Assembly (NCBI GenBank): GCA_963676385.2
Contig: CAXXMM010000014.1
Location: forward strand, 124,001-188,000
Source: UBA1422 sp963676385
GTDB lineage: Bacteria > Bacillota > Clostridia > Peptostreptococcales > Anaerovoracaceae
Length of the DNA stretch: 64,000 nucleotides
Direction of reading: 5' to 3'
Shown: positions 7,621 through 18,041 of the stretch, in pieces
Position numbering within the stretch: position 1 is the first letter of the stretch
How the letters are laid out: each line of letters begins with the position of its first letter
Notes under the pieces: model-generated
Database searches by the model: none
The model's input: only the letters and a program-made list of their open reading frames with translations
What the model was told of the DNA's origin: nothing
Made by a program: the position numbers and the translations under genes

Positions 7621-8538
7621 ATGGCTGTTACAGCACAAATGGTAAAAGACCTGCGAGAATTAACAGGAGCAGGCATGTTGGATTGCAAAAACGCCTTGGT
7701 AGAGATGGAAGGAAATATTGAAAAAGCCATTGAACTGTTAAGGGAAAAAGGACTGGCCAAAGCCGCCAAGAAAGCCGGAAGAATTGCTACGGAAGGATTG
7801 GTGCGTGCTGCATACAAAAAAGACGGTTCTGCCGCTGCCATCGTGGAAGTGAATTCTGAAACAGACTTCGTGGCCAAAAATCAGGAGTTTGTTGATTTTG
7901 TCCAAAAATTGGCTGAGCTGGCATTGGAAACCACATCAGATGATCTGGAGGCTTTTCTTGCTTCCCCCTATGATGGCGAAGGCACTGTGAAAGATGCATT
8001 GAATGTAAAAATAGCTAAAATTGGTGAAAATTTAAACATTAGAAGATTTGAAAAGTATAACCAACCAGGGGTTGTTTACTCCGGCTATATTCATGGAAAT
8101 GGTAAGATTGGTGTTATCGTAGGCTTGGAAACCGATGCGACCGTTGATGAAGTTCAGGTTGTAGGTAAGGATGTTGCCATGCAAGTTGCTTCCATGAGTC
8201 CCAGATTTGTTGATGAGAGTGAAGTGGATCCTGAGTACTTGGCAAAAGAAAAAGAAATTATGACCCAGCTGGTCCTTAACGAGGGAAAGAAAGCTGACAT
8301 GGTTGATCGTATCGTTGAAGGGAAACTGAAAAAAGAAATAAAAGAAGTTTGCCTGATTGAACAAAAATTTGTTAAGAACGGTGATATTACTGTTTGTCAG
8401 TATGTTGCCGAGGCTGGAAAAGCCATGGGTAAACCCATGAAAGTTGCTTCTTTCGTTCGCTATGAAGTGGGTGAAGGCATTGAAAAAAAGGAAGAGGACT
8501 TTGCAGCGGAGGTTGCCAAACAAATTAGTCAACAATAA
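7621..8538 (+). CDS. tsf: Translation elongation factor Ts
   Basis: Nucleotide exchange factor for EF-Tu. 305 residues, slightly long but normal for Clostridia. The N-terminal UBA-like domain contains VKDLRELTGAGMLDCKNAL, and the EF-Tu contact motif SETDFVAKN follows at about residue 80. Two dimerisation subdomains follow. The start codon abuts the rpsB stop. A strong terminator closes the operon, whereas in most Firmicutes pyrH and frr would follow directly. Confidence 0.97.
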   Translation: MAVTAQMVKDLRELTGAGMLDCKNALVEMEGNIEKAIELLREKGLAKAAKKAGRIATEGLVRAAYKKDGSAAAIVEVNSETDFVAKNQEFVDFVQKLAELALETTSDDLEAFLASPYDGEGTVKDALNVKIAKIGENLNIRRFEKYNQPGVVYSGYIHGNGKIGVIVGLETDATVDEVQVVGKDVAMQVASMSPRFVDESEVDPEYLAKEKEIMTQLVLNEGKKADMVDRIVEGKLKKEIKEVCLIEQKFVKNGDITVCQYVAEAGKAMGKPMKVASFVRYEVGEGIEKKEEDFAAEVAKQISQQ

Positions 8539-8563
8539 GATACAGCTAGAATAATAAGAGAGA

Positions 8564-8597
8564 AGACCATTAGGGATAAGCCCAATGGTCTTTTTTT
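8564..8597 (+). terminator. Terminator of rpsB-tsf
   Basis: GACCATT-AGGG and GCCC-AATGGTC arms around ATAA, followed by seven T (8591-8597). Confidence 0.9.
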
Positions 8598-8650
8598 ATT
8601 CAAAAGATAAAAATATATTCAAAAATCAAGGAGAGTGCCCCTTGGCTAAA

Positions 8651-8679
8651 TTGACAAACGGGTCTGGATATTCTATAAT
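8651..8679 (+). promoter_or_regulatory. Perfect-consensus sigma-A promoter of the NRPS operon
   Basis: TTGACA (8651-8656), exactly 17 bases, then TATAAT (8674-8679). Both hexamers match the consensus fully, the only such promoter noticed in this window. It is 67 bases before the NRPS start, so the operon has its own strong promoter just after the tsf terminator. Confidence 0.85.
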
Positions 8680-8707
8680 TTTATCGACTGTATTTATTGT
8701 GCAGACA

Positions 8708-8734
8708 TTGCTACATCAAAGGTAGCAAAAGGAG
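8708..8734 (+). promoter_or_regulatory. 5'UTR hairpin next to the NRPS ribosome binding site
   Basis: TTGCTAC (8708-8714) and GTAGCAA (8722-8728) form a perfect 7-bp stem with a 7-base loop. The AAGGAG site (8729-8734) follows directly. It is close enough to influence translation initiation at the TTG start, 11 bases further on. Confidence 0.45.
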
Positions 8735-8745
8735 TATACGGGACA

Positions 8746-11700
8746 TTGGAAAAATCGGGGAATTCATTTATTTATTATCCGCTCTCGGCAAACCAAACCA
8801 ATATATGGAATTTGGAGTGCTTGTTTTTGGGTACCCCCATAAACGTCATTACAACAGAAATCAGGATCAATCATCGGGTTCATTACAGTTTAATCCAAGA
8901 GGCGATAAATATCGTTTTGGAGAGAGATGTATCTTTGCGTACTAGGATTCACTTGGAAGATGGTGTCCCCAAACAATATATTGTTCCCTATGAAAAGGAA
9001 ACTTTTAGTTTCTTAGACTTTTCCATGACGGATGAGGAGGGGATTGCCCATTGGGCGACAACCATGAGCCAAGACGCCATGCCCTTATATGATGAACCAT
9101 TATATCGTTGTGTTGTATATAGAATAGACAATAACTCAGCGGGAATTCTGGTCCGAATGCATCACATTATTTCTGATGGTTGGACTCAATTGATGTTTTG
9201 CAATCGAGTAGGTCAAACCTATTTAGAACTTGTGGCGGGAAAGCAACCTAGCCTGGAAGAGGCTCCGCCTTACTTAAATCATCTAGAAGCTGAAAAAGAA
9301 TACTTTGATTCAGTGGATTATGCCGAAGATAAGGAATTTTGGGCAAGTCAAATTGAAATGGCGGGACCACCAACTTCGGTAAAAACATTTAGAGGAAATG
9401 GGATTAGTCCCGTGGGCAGGAGAAAAACCTTCCAACTTCCCCAAACTTTGAATCATTCTATTTATTCATTTTGCTTGGAAAATCGAATTGCACCTTTTTC
9501 TGTGTTCTATGTTGCCTTGGCTACCTATATGGCACGGGTAACGGGGGAGAAAACCCTTACGGTGGGTGTTCCTGTATTTAATCGAATGAACTTTGCCTTT
9601 AAACAAACCAGCGGTATGTTTGTTAGCACATTGCCTCTCGTCTTTTCTGTGGACGAGAATCTATCCTTTGATGAAAGTTTTAAGCAATTTGGGGAACACT
9701 GGTTGGATACCCTTCGCCATCAACGTTATCCCTTTGGGGAGATGAGCAAGCTCCAGAGCAGATCAGAAGAACTGTTTCATATTATGCTGTCCTACCAAGA
9801 CGGTACAATGCTTGAAAGCGGGGAGTCCTCTGTAAGTTTTTCCGGAAATTGGTACTATTGTGGCTATCAAAAGGAGCATCTATGCATACATATGACCAAT
9901 CTGGAAGAAAATAGGAAGTACGCCATCAGTTATGACTACCTCACTCAGATTTTTACAGATGGGGAAATTGAAGAAGTGCATACCCATCTTTGTCATATTC
10001 TTCGTGCTGCATTGGATAACCCACAGCGATCAACCAATACCTTGCTTCCATTGAATGATGAAATGAAAGAAACGGTATTGTATGCCTTTAATAGAAGCAG
10101 CAAACCACTGCATTATCATAGATTGTATGATCATTTTGCTGCGGTGGAAGCCCGTTATCCAAACCGAGTTGCCCTCATAGAAAATGGTCAAAGAATCAGT
10201 TATTCTTCCCTACGTTTTCGTGCAGGAGAAATTGCCGCTTCCCTTGACAAACCAGGGGAGTTGATTGCTATTCTGTTGCCCAAGGGGATTCCCTTGTTTT
10301 CATCCTTAATTGCCATATTACAGGCAGGCTGCGCTTGGGTGTTAATTTCACCGGACTTGCCTGCAGCAAGAATCAGCGAAATCATAGATGACAGTGGCGC
10401 AAAGAAGATTATCACTTACGGTGCAAAGTATTGTTTTGCACTGGAGTTTGGTGTTCCGGTAATAAATATAGAAGAACCTGGAGCTTACACGGCAGCCATT
10501 GCTTCTCCTACGCGAAATGATTTGGCATATGTGGTATATACATCCGGAAGCACCGGAAAACCCAAAGGCGTTGAAATTACTTGTGTGAACCTACTTAACT
10601 TGGTTCATGCCATGAAGTATCTTTATTCCAAGGATGCAGTCCTTTCAATTTGTAGCATTGAATTTGACGCTTTCATGTTGGAGAGTATTGTGCCCATGTT
10701 GCTTGGCAAAACCATCGTTATCCCTGAAAAAAACCAATTGGAAAATCCCAAAGCCATTTCCAATTTAATACTAGGATTCGCTGTTGGGTTTTTGGCGATT
10801 ACGCCTTCACGCTTAGGCGCCTATATGGCGGATAAGGATTTTCAAAAAGCATCTGCTCGATTAGAAAGGATCATCTGCGGTGGCGAGAGTATTTCGGAAG
10901 ATTTAATTCATAAGTTGCAACTTCATACATCTGCACAAATCTATAATCAATATGGGCCATCGGAAACTTGTGTTGCCGTCAGCATTGCCCAAGTCAATGA
11001 CAAATCAAAGATTACTGCCGGAAAACCCATGGAAAATTGCCGATTGTATGTGTTGGACAAATGGATGCAGCCATTACCGGCAGGGGTCTTCGGAGATTTA
11101 TATGTGGGAGGACTTTGTGTAGGGAAGGGATATCGTAACAACAAGGAATTGACAGCCCAAAAATTTGTAAAAAATCCCTACGAATCCGATGATATATTGT
11201 ATCAAACCGGGGACATCGCGTGTTGGTCTTCTCAGGGAGAAATTGTCCTGGCCGGCCGAACAGATAAACAGGTAAAAATAAGAGGCTTGAGGATTGAATT
11301 GGAGGACATTTCTTCCTGTTTGGCAGGATATAACGGTGTGGACGATGCTGTAGCAAAAGTATTTGAAAGTAACCAACAATCGGTGGTGCTTGCCTATTAC
11401 ACTTCCCAAGAAGCGTATAAGGAATCGGATATCCTCCGATATATGGGGGAGCAACTTCCCTATTATATGTTGCCATCCAGGATTATACGTCTGGAAGAAA
11501 TGCCTTTAACACCCAATGGAAAAATTGACGATAAGCAATTGCTGTTTCCCGAATTCTCTGTTTCAGGCCATGAAGTAGAAAATGATACTCAGCGGATACT
11601 GTTAGATATTTTTTGCCAAGTTTTACAAAATAATCAGATTCAAGTGGATAGTGACTATTTTTTGTCAGGGGGCAACTCCTTGAATGCCATGGAAACCATT

Positions 11701-14700
11701 GGACTGATTGAAGAACGACTGGGAAAACGCATAAAAATTTCCGATTTATATGCGTGCAGAACTGTCGCACTTATTGGTGAGCAAATTGATGGCACCACTG
11801 TTTCACTTAAGTCAATCAAGCCATATTTGGGAAAGGCACCCAAGCAAGAAAAATACCCATTGTCCTCTATCCAACAAGGGATTTATGTTCAAGCACAAAT
11901 GGATCCAACCGGGTTGGCCTATAATATGCCGGGTGCGTTTGTTTTGGAGGGAGAAATTGACCTTTCGCGTTTGAACGCTGCATTTAACACGTTGGTGGCA
12001 ACGGATGAAATCTTTTCAATGAGTTTTGTTTTTGAAGAGGGTGTATTATGGCAAATCCCAGGGAAATACCCTGACTTAAAAGTGGAAGCGCTTAAAGCAA
12101 ATTCCATTGAAAATGCATGCAGTAATTTTCTGCGACCATTTTCTCTGGATCAAGGACCTTTGATCCGAATGGGAGTATGGGCGACAGGGGATACAACGGT
12201 TTTGTTAGTAGATATGCATCATATTATTAGTGATGGATTGAGCACCCCCATATTGTTCAAACGACTTTCCGCATTGTACAGTGGCAAAAATAGCGGGGTG
12301 CGTTTCACCTATACTGATTACTTGTGGAAAATCAAAGACCAAGAGGCCAATGAGAAAGTAAAAGAATATTGGGAAAAGGAATTTGAATTTTTGCCCCATT
12401 CTTTGGACTTGCCGGGAGATTACCCAAGACCGGATACCTTTGGTTTCCAAGGGAGAATTGTCTCTTATAAACTGTCACAGGATATATCAAGGCAAGTGAC
12501 TGACTTTTGCAACAAGAATCAATTAACTCGATATATGTTTTTTGCCGGCATTTATGGCATTCTTCTTTCAAAGTATGCAGGGCAAAAGGATATCATTGTC
12601 GGATCGCCGATTTCCAATCGAACCACACCGGAATTACAGGAAATTTGTGGCCCTTTCCTGGAAACTTTGCCACTTAGGTTGTTGCCCATAGGACCCTTGG
12701 AAGAATATTTTTCCGCATTGCGAGTGAAAGTGCTTGAACTTTTGGATCACACCGCAATCCATTTGGAAGATATTGTGGAAGTGGCAAGAATTCCCAGAAC
12801 ACTGTCAGGGAATCCCTTATTCCGAGCATTATTTACAATGCGGCCGATTGATGCCACCGGGTTTGCTTTTGCCGGAATGAAGGCGACTTATCGACATATT
12901 CCCACTGGAACCAGCAAAATGGACTTGAGTTTGGAAATCGCAGATGGGCAGGAGGGGGTTGACCTTTTCTTTGAGTATGCAACAGAACTTTTTGAGGAAG
13001 AGACCATTCAACTCTATGCTCGTAGCTACGAAGCCATTGTTCGCCAGGTATTGGCGGAAGACATCACCACTGTGGAAGAATTGCCAGCTATTTCTCCTCA
13101 GGATTGGGTTAAATATATTGAACGTCCTGCCAAGCGGGTGGCACCATACTTGGAAATGCCTTTAGATGAAGTGATTGCGCAGCAGTGCAGTCTATTTCCG
13201 GAAGAGGCCGCTGTAATTTGTGGCCATGACATCCAAAGCTTTGGACAGCTTTATGCAAGGGCATTGGAGGTTGCAGGTCTTTTGGTGTCCAATGGGGTTG
13301 TGCCGGGGGAAAAAGTTGGAGTGGTCTTACAGAGGGATACGGATTTATTGGCAGGATTGCTGGGTGTTTTATTCACGGGTGCTGCATATGTACCGTTTTT
13401 GGATACCCAACCGGAAAAAAGAATTTTGTATATGCTGGATCAGGCCGAAGTGAAGTTGATTCTTTGCGATGAACACACTGCTCATGCGGTTTCGCATCTG
13501 GACCGATTGTCCCTTGATATCAAAACGCCGTCTGAGCCATTAAAAAATACCTATGTAAACAAGATGGAAGATACAATTTATGTGCTTTACACTTCGGGAT
13601 CAACAGGCATGCCAAAAGGTGTTAAGGTTCCCCATCGATCAGTATCCAATTTATTGGAATGCATAAAAGAGATAATGGTAATGAATACCGGTCCAGTGCT
13701 TTGCGCTTCAAATATTACCTTTGACATTTTCATTACGGAGAGTTTGCTGGCATTGGCCCAGGGATTTTGTGTTGTCTTGGCGGATGAAGAGGCCATGATG
13801 CTGCCATATAAACTGGCAGAACTCATTGAAACAAATGATGTGCGCATTATGCAATACACACCTTCCAGATTGCGCCTTTGCATGGAAAACAAAAAATTCC
13901 AAGAATCTCTTGCCATGGTAGACCGTGTCATTGTTGCGGGAGAAAATTTGCCCTCATCCTTGGTTCAATCTTTTAAGCGTTTCACCAACGCTCAATTATT
14001 TAATATGTATGGGCCTACAGAAACTGCAGTGTATGTTACGCAGATTGAATTGTTTCCAGATGAGCCTGTAACCATTGGCCGGCCTTTGAATAACTGCCGC
14101 GTGTACATTATGGATGAGAACCTGAACTTCCTACCGCCAACTGTTCGGGGAGAAATTTGTATTGGGGGCATTTGTTTATCGGATGGTTACATTGGATGTG
14201 AGGAATTAACAGATAAAATGTTTGTGAAAGATCCGCTTATTACCGGTGAAAAGATTTATCGTAGCGGAGATATTGGTCGGCTAAAACTGAATGGTACCAT
14301 TGAGTGCCTAGGTCGAGTAGATTCACAAATTAAGGTGAATGGGGTGCGTATTGAACCTCAGGAAATTATGGATGCCATGACAAGAGCCGGTGCGGTTCAT
14401 GCTGCGATTTGCCCTATCAAAAATCAGGACGGATCCATGACCATTTTCGGGTTTGCAAGCCCTGAGACGTTAGATCGCATAAGCCTGAAAGAAAAATTGG
14501 CGAAAGAAATCCCAGCATATATGATTCCGTCAGAAATATATGTTTTGCCTGAAATCCCACACAATCCCAGTGGAAAGACGGACATGAAAAAGTTAGAGCA
14601 GATGGTTAAGAATCCCGGCAATCAACTGGAAATGACCTTGGAACCTTCTGAAGGCTCTCCTATCACAGAGGGGATGTCTCAAATTCTTTGGGAAGGACAA

Positions 14701-16122
14701 GACTCGTTGACCCTACCTACACCGGAGCAGCTCCTGAGAATATGGGAAAAATCTTTGGTTAGAAGACCGTTACGGAAGGATGTCTCTTATTTTGAACAAG
14801 GAGGCACCTCTTTAGGCGCCCTGGGAATTTTAGGAGAATATTATAATCTGGGGCTTTCATTAACCATGGCGGATTTTTACGGGAATCCAACGGCGGAAGG
14901 CCAGGCTCAACTGTTGGAACAAAAATATAAAGTGGTGCAACCTGAAAAGTCTTCCCAGGAAACCGGGGAGGAAATGAAACAGTATGTCACGGAAGCGGAA
15001 CCTGAAGAGGTGGTGTCTTATCCAAGATATGTACCTACGGTTTCTAAGCGGTCTACCAAAAATACCGGCCAAATTCTTCTAACCGGTGGAACCGGATATT
15101 TGGGTGCCCATTTGGCCAAAGAGTTGTTGGAAAAGCAGGAAACCCATCTTTATTGTCTCATTCGATCAGGGAAGGAACAGAGTCTGAAGGAAGTGCTCAC
15201 AGAATACTTTGGTGAAAACTGGTATGCTTCTGTGGAAAATAGAATTTCGTGTGTCACCGGAGACTTATGTAAAAAGAATTTAGGTATGAAAAAAACCGAC
15301 TATGATGGGTTGGTAAAAAAAATAGATCAAGTGTATCACGCGGCCGCAGATGTTCGGCATTATGGAGATGCATCCATGTCCTTGGAAACAAATTTTCATG
15401 GGACGGAACGTATCGTTTCCTTTGCATTAGATGCTGATGCGGCTCTGCATCATGTTTCTACCACTTCGGTGTCTGCTCAATATATCAAGGCCCAACCAAT
15501 GGTAAAAGCAATGTATTTTGAAATGGACTTTGACATTGGACAAAATAGGGAGCAAAATGTATATGTGAACTCCAAGTTTTTAGCAGAAGCTGCTGTCTAT
15601 CAAGGCATATCTCATGGACTGGATGCACACGTCTATCGGATTGGCAGATTGGTCGGACGAGGCAAAGACGGGGTTTTTCAAAGAAATCCAAAGAGTAATG
15701 CATTTTATGCTTTTTTACATGGGATACAAATGGCTGGGGCAATTCCCCAATCTATGGCCACATCCATGTTGGAATTAACCCCTGTGGATGAGTGTGCAAA
15801 AGCAATCATTGCTTTGAGTCATTCTGCCCTAACAACCTTGCATGTGACGGCACCCCATTTAACCTCTGTGGAAGAGATTGTCGGCCTCAACCCATCCATT
15901 CAGGTGGTTCCGGATGGGGACTACGAAAAAGTACTAAAGGCTTTTGCTCTTCAAAATCCAGGGCCGGAGGCGACGCCTCTATTGGATTACTACAATGGCG
16001 CACAGGCTGCAAATCAAAAAATAGAAGTTTCTTCTTTGATTACCCACAATGAACTGATTGCCAAAGGGATTACTTGGAATCAATTTCCGGCGAAAACACT
16101 GCTGGCAGCCTTTTTTCAGTAA
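8746..16122 (+). CDS. Dimodular NRPS with reductive release (C-A-PCP-C-A-PCP-R)
   Basis: 2458 residues. Domains in order: condensation 1 (about 8-430, HHIISDG at 139-145); adenylation 1 (455-955, TSGSTGKPKG at 599, TGD and NGK blocks present); carrier 1 (phosphopantetheine Ser978 in GGNSL); condensation 2 (1035-1450, HHIISDG at 1158); adenylation 2 (1475-1960, TSGSTGMPKG at 1616); carrier 2 (Ser2022 in GGTSL); and an NAD(P)H-dependent thioester reductase (2105-2458, TGGTGYLG at 2113, YVNSK with Tyr2273 and Lys2277). No thioesterase. The start is a TTG with AAAAGGAG upstream; the condensation domain begins at once, so little is missing. An N-terminal condensation domain implies an acylated first residue, and the reductase implies release as an aldehyde. 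By alignment to GrsA the pocket residues read D-A-L-A-I-G-Q-V-A-K (module 1) and D-I-T-Q-I-A-M-V-Y-K (module 2). I do not assign substrates with confidence. Confidence 0.95.
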   Translation: MEKSGNSFIYYPLSANQTNIWNLECLFLGTPINVITTEIRINHRVHYSLIQEAINIVLERDVSLRTRIHLEDGVPKQYIVPYEKETFSFLDFSMTDEEGIAHWATTMSQDAMPLYDEPLYRCVVYRIDNNSAGILVRMHHIISDGWTQLMFCNRVGQTYLELVAGKQPSLEEAPPYLNHLEAEKEYFDSVDYAEDKEFWASQIEMAGPPTSVKTFRGNGISPVGRRKTFQLPQTLNHSIYSFCLENRIAPFSVFYVALATYMARVTGEKTLTVGVPVFNRMNFAFKQTSGMFVSTLPLVFSVDENLSFDESFKQFGEHWLDTLRHQRYPFGEMSKLQSRSEELFHIMLSYQDGTMLESGESSVSFSGNWYYCGYQKEHLCIHMTNLEENRKYAISYDYLTQIFTDGEIEEVHTHLCHILRAALDNPQRSTNTLLPLNDEMKETVLYAFNRSSKPLHYHRLYDHFAAVEARYPNRVALIENGQRISYSSLRFRAGEIAASLDKPGELIAILLPKGIPLFSSLIAILQAGCAWVLISPDLPAARISEIIDDSGAKKIITYGAKYCFALEFGVPVINIEEPGAYTAAIASPTRNDLAYVVYTSGSTGKPKGVEITCVNLLNLVHAMKYLYSKDAVLSICSIEFDAFMLESIVPMLLGKTIVIPEKNQLENPKAISNLILGFAVGFLAITPSRLGAYMADKDFQKASARLERIICGGESISEDLIHKLQLHTSAQIYNQYGPSETCVAVSIAQVNDKSKITAGKPMENCRLYVLDKWMQPLPAGVFGDLYVGGLCVGKGYRNNKELTAQKFVKNPYESDDILYQTGDIACWSSQGEIVLAGRTDKQVKIRGLRIELEDISSCLAGYNGVDDAVAKVFESNQQSVVLAYYTSQEAYKESDILRYMGEQLPYYMLPSRIIRLEEMPLTPNGKIDDKQLLFPEFSVSGHEVENDTQRILLDIFCQVLQNNQIQVDSDYFLSGGNSLNAMETIGLIEERLGKRIKISDLYACRTVALIGEQIDGTTVSLKSIKPYLGKAPKQEKYPLSSIQQGIYVQAQMDPTGLAYNMPGAFVLEGEIDLSRLNAAFNTLVATDEIFSMSFVFEEGVLWQIPGKYPDLKVEALKANSIENACSNFLRPFSLDQGPLIRMGVWATGDTTVLLVDMHHIISDGLSTPILFKRLSALYSGKNSGVRFTYTDYLWKIKDQEANEKVKEYWEKEFEFLPHSLDLPGDYPRPDTFGFQGRIVSYKLSQDISRQVTDFCNKNQLTRYMFFAGIYGILLSKYAGQKDIIVGSPISNRTTPELQEICGPFLETLPLRLLPIGPLEEYFSALRVKVLELLDHTAIHLEDIVEVARIPRTLSGNPLFRALFTMRPIDATGFAFAGMKATYRHIPTGTSKMDLSLEIADGQEGVDLFFEYATELFEEETIQLYARSYEAIVRQVLAEDITTVEELPAISPQDWVKYIERPAKRVAPYLEMPLDEVIAQQCSLFPEEAAVICGHDIQSFGQLYARALEVAGLLVSNGVVPGEKVGVVLQRDTDLLAGLLGVLFTGAAYVPFLDTQPEKRILYMLDQAEVKLILCDEHTAHAVSHLDRLSLDIKTPSEPLKNTYVNKMEDTIYVLYTSGSTGMPKGVKVPHRSVSNLLECIKEIMVMNTGPVLCASNITFDIFITESLLALAQGFCVVLADEEAMMLPYKLAELIETNDVRIMQYTPSRLRLCMENKKFQESLAMVDRVIVAGENLPSSLVQSFKRFTNAQLFNMYGPTETAVYVTQIELFPDEPVTIGRPLNNCRVYIMDENLNFLPPTVRGEICIGGICLSDGYIGCEELTDKMFVKDPLITGEKIYRSGDIGRLKLNGTIECLGRVDSQIKVNGVRIEPQEIMDAMTRAGAVHAAICPIKNQDGSMTIFGFASPETLDRISLKEKLAKEIPAYMIPSEIYVLPEIPHNPSGKTDMKKLEQMVKNPGNQLEMTLEPSEGSPITEGMSQILWEGQDSLTLPTPEQLLRIWEKSLVRRPLRKDVSYFEQGGTSLGALGILGEYYNLGLSLTMADFYGNPTAEGQAQLLEQKYKVVQPEKSSQETGEEMKQYVTEAEPEEVVSYPRYVPTVSKRSTKNTGQILLTGGTGYLGAHLAKELLEKQETHLYCLIRSGKEQSLKEVLTEYFGENWYASVENRISCVTGDLCKKNLGMKKTDYDGLVKKIDQVYHAAADVRHYGDASMSLETNFHGTERIVSFALDADAALHHVSTTSVSAQYIKAQPMVKAMYFEMDFDIGQNREQNVYVNSKFLAEAAVYQGISHGLDAHVYRIGRLVGRGKDGVFQRNPKSNAFYAFLHGIQMAGAIPQSMATSMLELTPVDECAKAIIALSHSALTTLHVTAPHLTSVEEIVGLNPSIQVVPDGDYEKVLKAFALQNPGPEATPLLDYYNGAQAANQKIEVSSLITHNELIAKGITWNQFPAKTLLAAFFQ

Positions 16123-16145
16123 AATAGAATGAAAGGATTAAATTT

Positions 16146-18041
16146 ATGGCTATTATTCCATTTGCATGGTTTGTTGTATTTTTAATGATATTTATTTCCT
16201 GTATTGGCTTTATTGTATGGAGTGTTTTGGAGTCTAGACGTAAGCTGGTCTTGCTGCAGAAATTATACATAGGTATTTGCTTTGCCATGGCATTTTGGTG
16301 CATGGCCATGATGGGCCTTTATTTTACCGATATACACGATGCGTTCATGCAATATTTCTGGGATTCCTTTTCGTATTTAGGAGCAACAACTTTACCTGTC
16401 TTTGTATTATTTACTGCCATCGCTTTTGTGAGAGGAGTCAATGAAATTCCAAAATATTGGTTGGTGCTGTTCACGCTTCCTTTGTTAACAAATATTTTGG
16501 TGTGGACGAACCCCCTGCACCATCTTCATTACAAGGTGTTTTCGATTTTTCGCGACCAAATTATTTTTGGACCCAATTTGATATTCCACGGAATTTTTAG
16601 TTACATTTGTATTATATATGCTACCATGATGCTGATTTTGTTCTATATCAGGCATAAGGACAATATTTTTAGAAGTCAGTGCCTGTTGTTAATTGTAGGA
16701 AATTCTGCGCCGCTGGTGGTGAGCATTCTGGCAACCACCGGGCTGGTGACATTCCCCATATATGCGACACCCCTGTCATTTGCAATATCAGGGGTGTGTA
16801 CATTCTTTGCTATCAGCAAATACAAGATTATCAATCTACAGCCGGTGGCCACTCAAATGATTTTGGACAACATTTCCGACAGCTATTTTGTTATCAACAT
16901 AGATGGGGTTTTGCTCAGCGAAAATGAGCCTTTTAAGACCAACCTGAAGGAGGTATACGGAATTAAAGAGCGTATTAACCTTGATGGGTATATTAGTGAA
17001 ATGAGTGACAAAAACGTGGCATTGTTGTATAATCTCATCAATGCGGTACAGTCAAGTAGTGATTCAAAAACAGTGATTACTTTTGAGCAGGATATTATTG
17101 TTGAAAAAGAAAATGAGAACCAAAAACAATATTACTTTGTAGAAGTAAATCCTCTGATTAGCAAAGATAATTTGTTGGGTTACGTCATTATATTTAAAGA
17201 CTTTACACCTGTCAAAAAGAGTATGCAACAACTCCAGGAAAACCAATCCAGAATGATGGAGCAGGAACGGCTGGCATCTATTGGGCAAATGGTAGGTGGA
17301 TTGGCACATAACCTAAAAACCCCCATTATGAGCATTGCGGGATGCTCTACAGCCATTGATACCCTAGTTCGGGAAGTGGAAGAATCCGTGGAGGATGCCA
17401 ATGTTACGGTGGAGGATTATCACCAGATTTGCACTGAGATGTTTGACTGGCTCTCAAAAATTAAAGAGTCCTGTGGATATATGTCGGATATTATTTCTAT
17501 TATCAAGGGTCAGGCCGCCAGTGTTGGGGCTGCAGAACAGGCTGTGTTTACCTTGGATGATTTAATAACACGTTCTACCATGCTGATGCGTCATGAATTA
17601 TTATACAATCGGTGCGAGATTGTATCGGAATATGATTCAAACGTTCAGTATGCGTTGACTGGCGATATCAATAACTTGATTCAAGTACTGAATAATCTTC
17701 TCAGTAATGCCATTGATTCCATGAGCATGAAAGGTGGAGGGAAAATCGTTGTAGGGATTGAGGAGACTCAAACCCATGTAACCCTTTATGTAAAGGATAC
17801 AGGAGCCGGAATTAATCCCAATGTAAAACGAAAATTGTTTAACGAGATGACTACCACCAAGGGAATGAAGGGGACCGGGATTGGATTGTTTATCTCTAAC
17901 GCTGTGGTTCGAGGAAAATTTGGTGGGAGCATGTGGGCCGAAGACAACCCGGAAGGGGGAGCAATCTTTGGATTCTCTATTCCCATTGAATTAGTAAATA
18001 TACAGAAATTTAACATGTTGGAGGGCACCGATGAGAATTAA
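16146..18041 (+). CDS. Sensor histidine kinase with N-terminal 7TM domain and PAS domain
   Basis: 631 residues. Seven predicted membrane helices (about 5-27, 40-60, 72-95, 103-121, 146-168, 177-198, 201-224) form a 7TM sensor of the HisKA_7TM type. A PAS-like region follows (233-355), then a coiled linker, a dimerisation region with the phospho-acceptor His388 in GGLAHNLKTP, and an ATPase domain with N box (NNLLSNAIDSM), G1 (DTGAGI) and G2 (GTGIGLF). It follows the NRPS by 23 bases with AAAGGA upstream, and the response regulator starts inside its end. Known family members sense extracellular or membrane-borne signals. Its place in the operon suggests the ligand is the NRPS product or a lipid related to it, which is inference. 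Confidence 0.93.
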   Translation: MAIIPFAWFVVFLMIFISCIGFIVWSVLESRRKLVLLQKLYIGICFAMAFWCMAMMGLYFTDIHDAFMQYFWDSFSYLGATTLPVFVLFTAIAFVRGVNEIPKYWLVLFTLPLLTNILVWTNPLHHLHYKVFSIFRDQIIFGPNLIFHGIFSYICIIYATMMLILFYIRHKDNIFRSQCLLLIVGNSAPLVVSILATTGLVTFPIYATPLSFAISGVCTFFAISKYKIINLQPVATQMILDNISDSYFVINIDGVLLSENEPFKTNLKEVYGIKERINLDGYISEMSDKNVALLYNLINAVQSSSDSKTVITFEQDIIVEKENENQKQYYFVEVNPLISKDNLLGYVIIFKDFTPVKKSMQQLQENQSRMMEQERLASIGQMVGGLAHNLKTPIMSIAGCSTAIDTLVREVEESVEDANVTVEDYHQICTEMFDWLSKIKESCGYMSDIISIIKGQAASVGAAEQAVFTLDDLITRSTMLMRHELLYNRCEIVSEYDSNVQYALTGDINNLIQVLNNLLSNAIDSMSMKGGGKIVVGIEETQTHVTLYVKDTGAGINPNVKRKLFNEMTTTKGMKGTGIGLFISNAVVRGKFGGSMWAEDNPEGGAIFGFSIPIELVNIQKFNMLEGTDEN

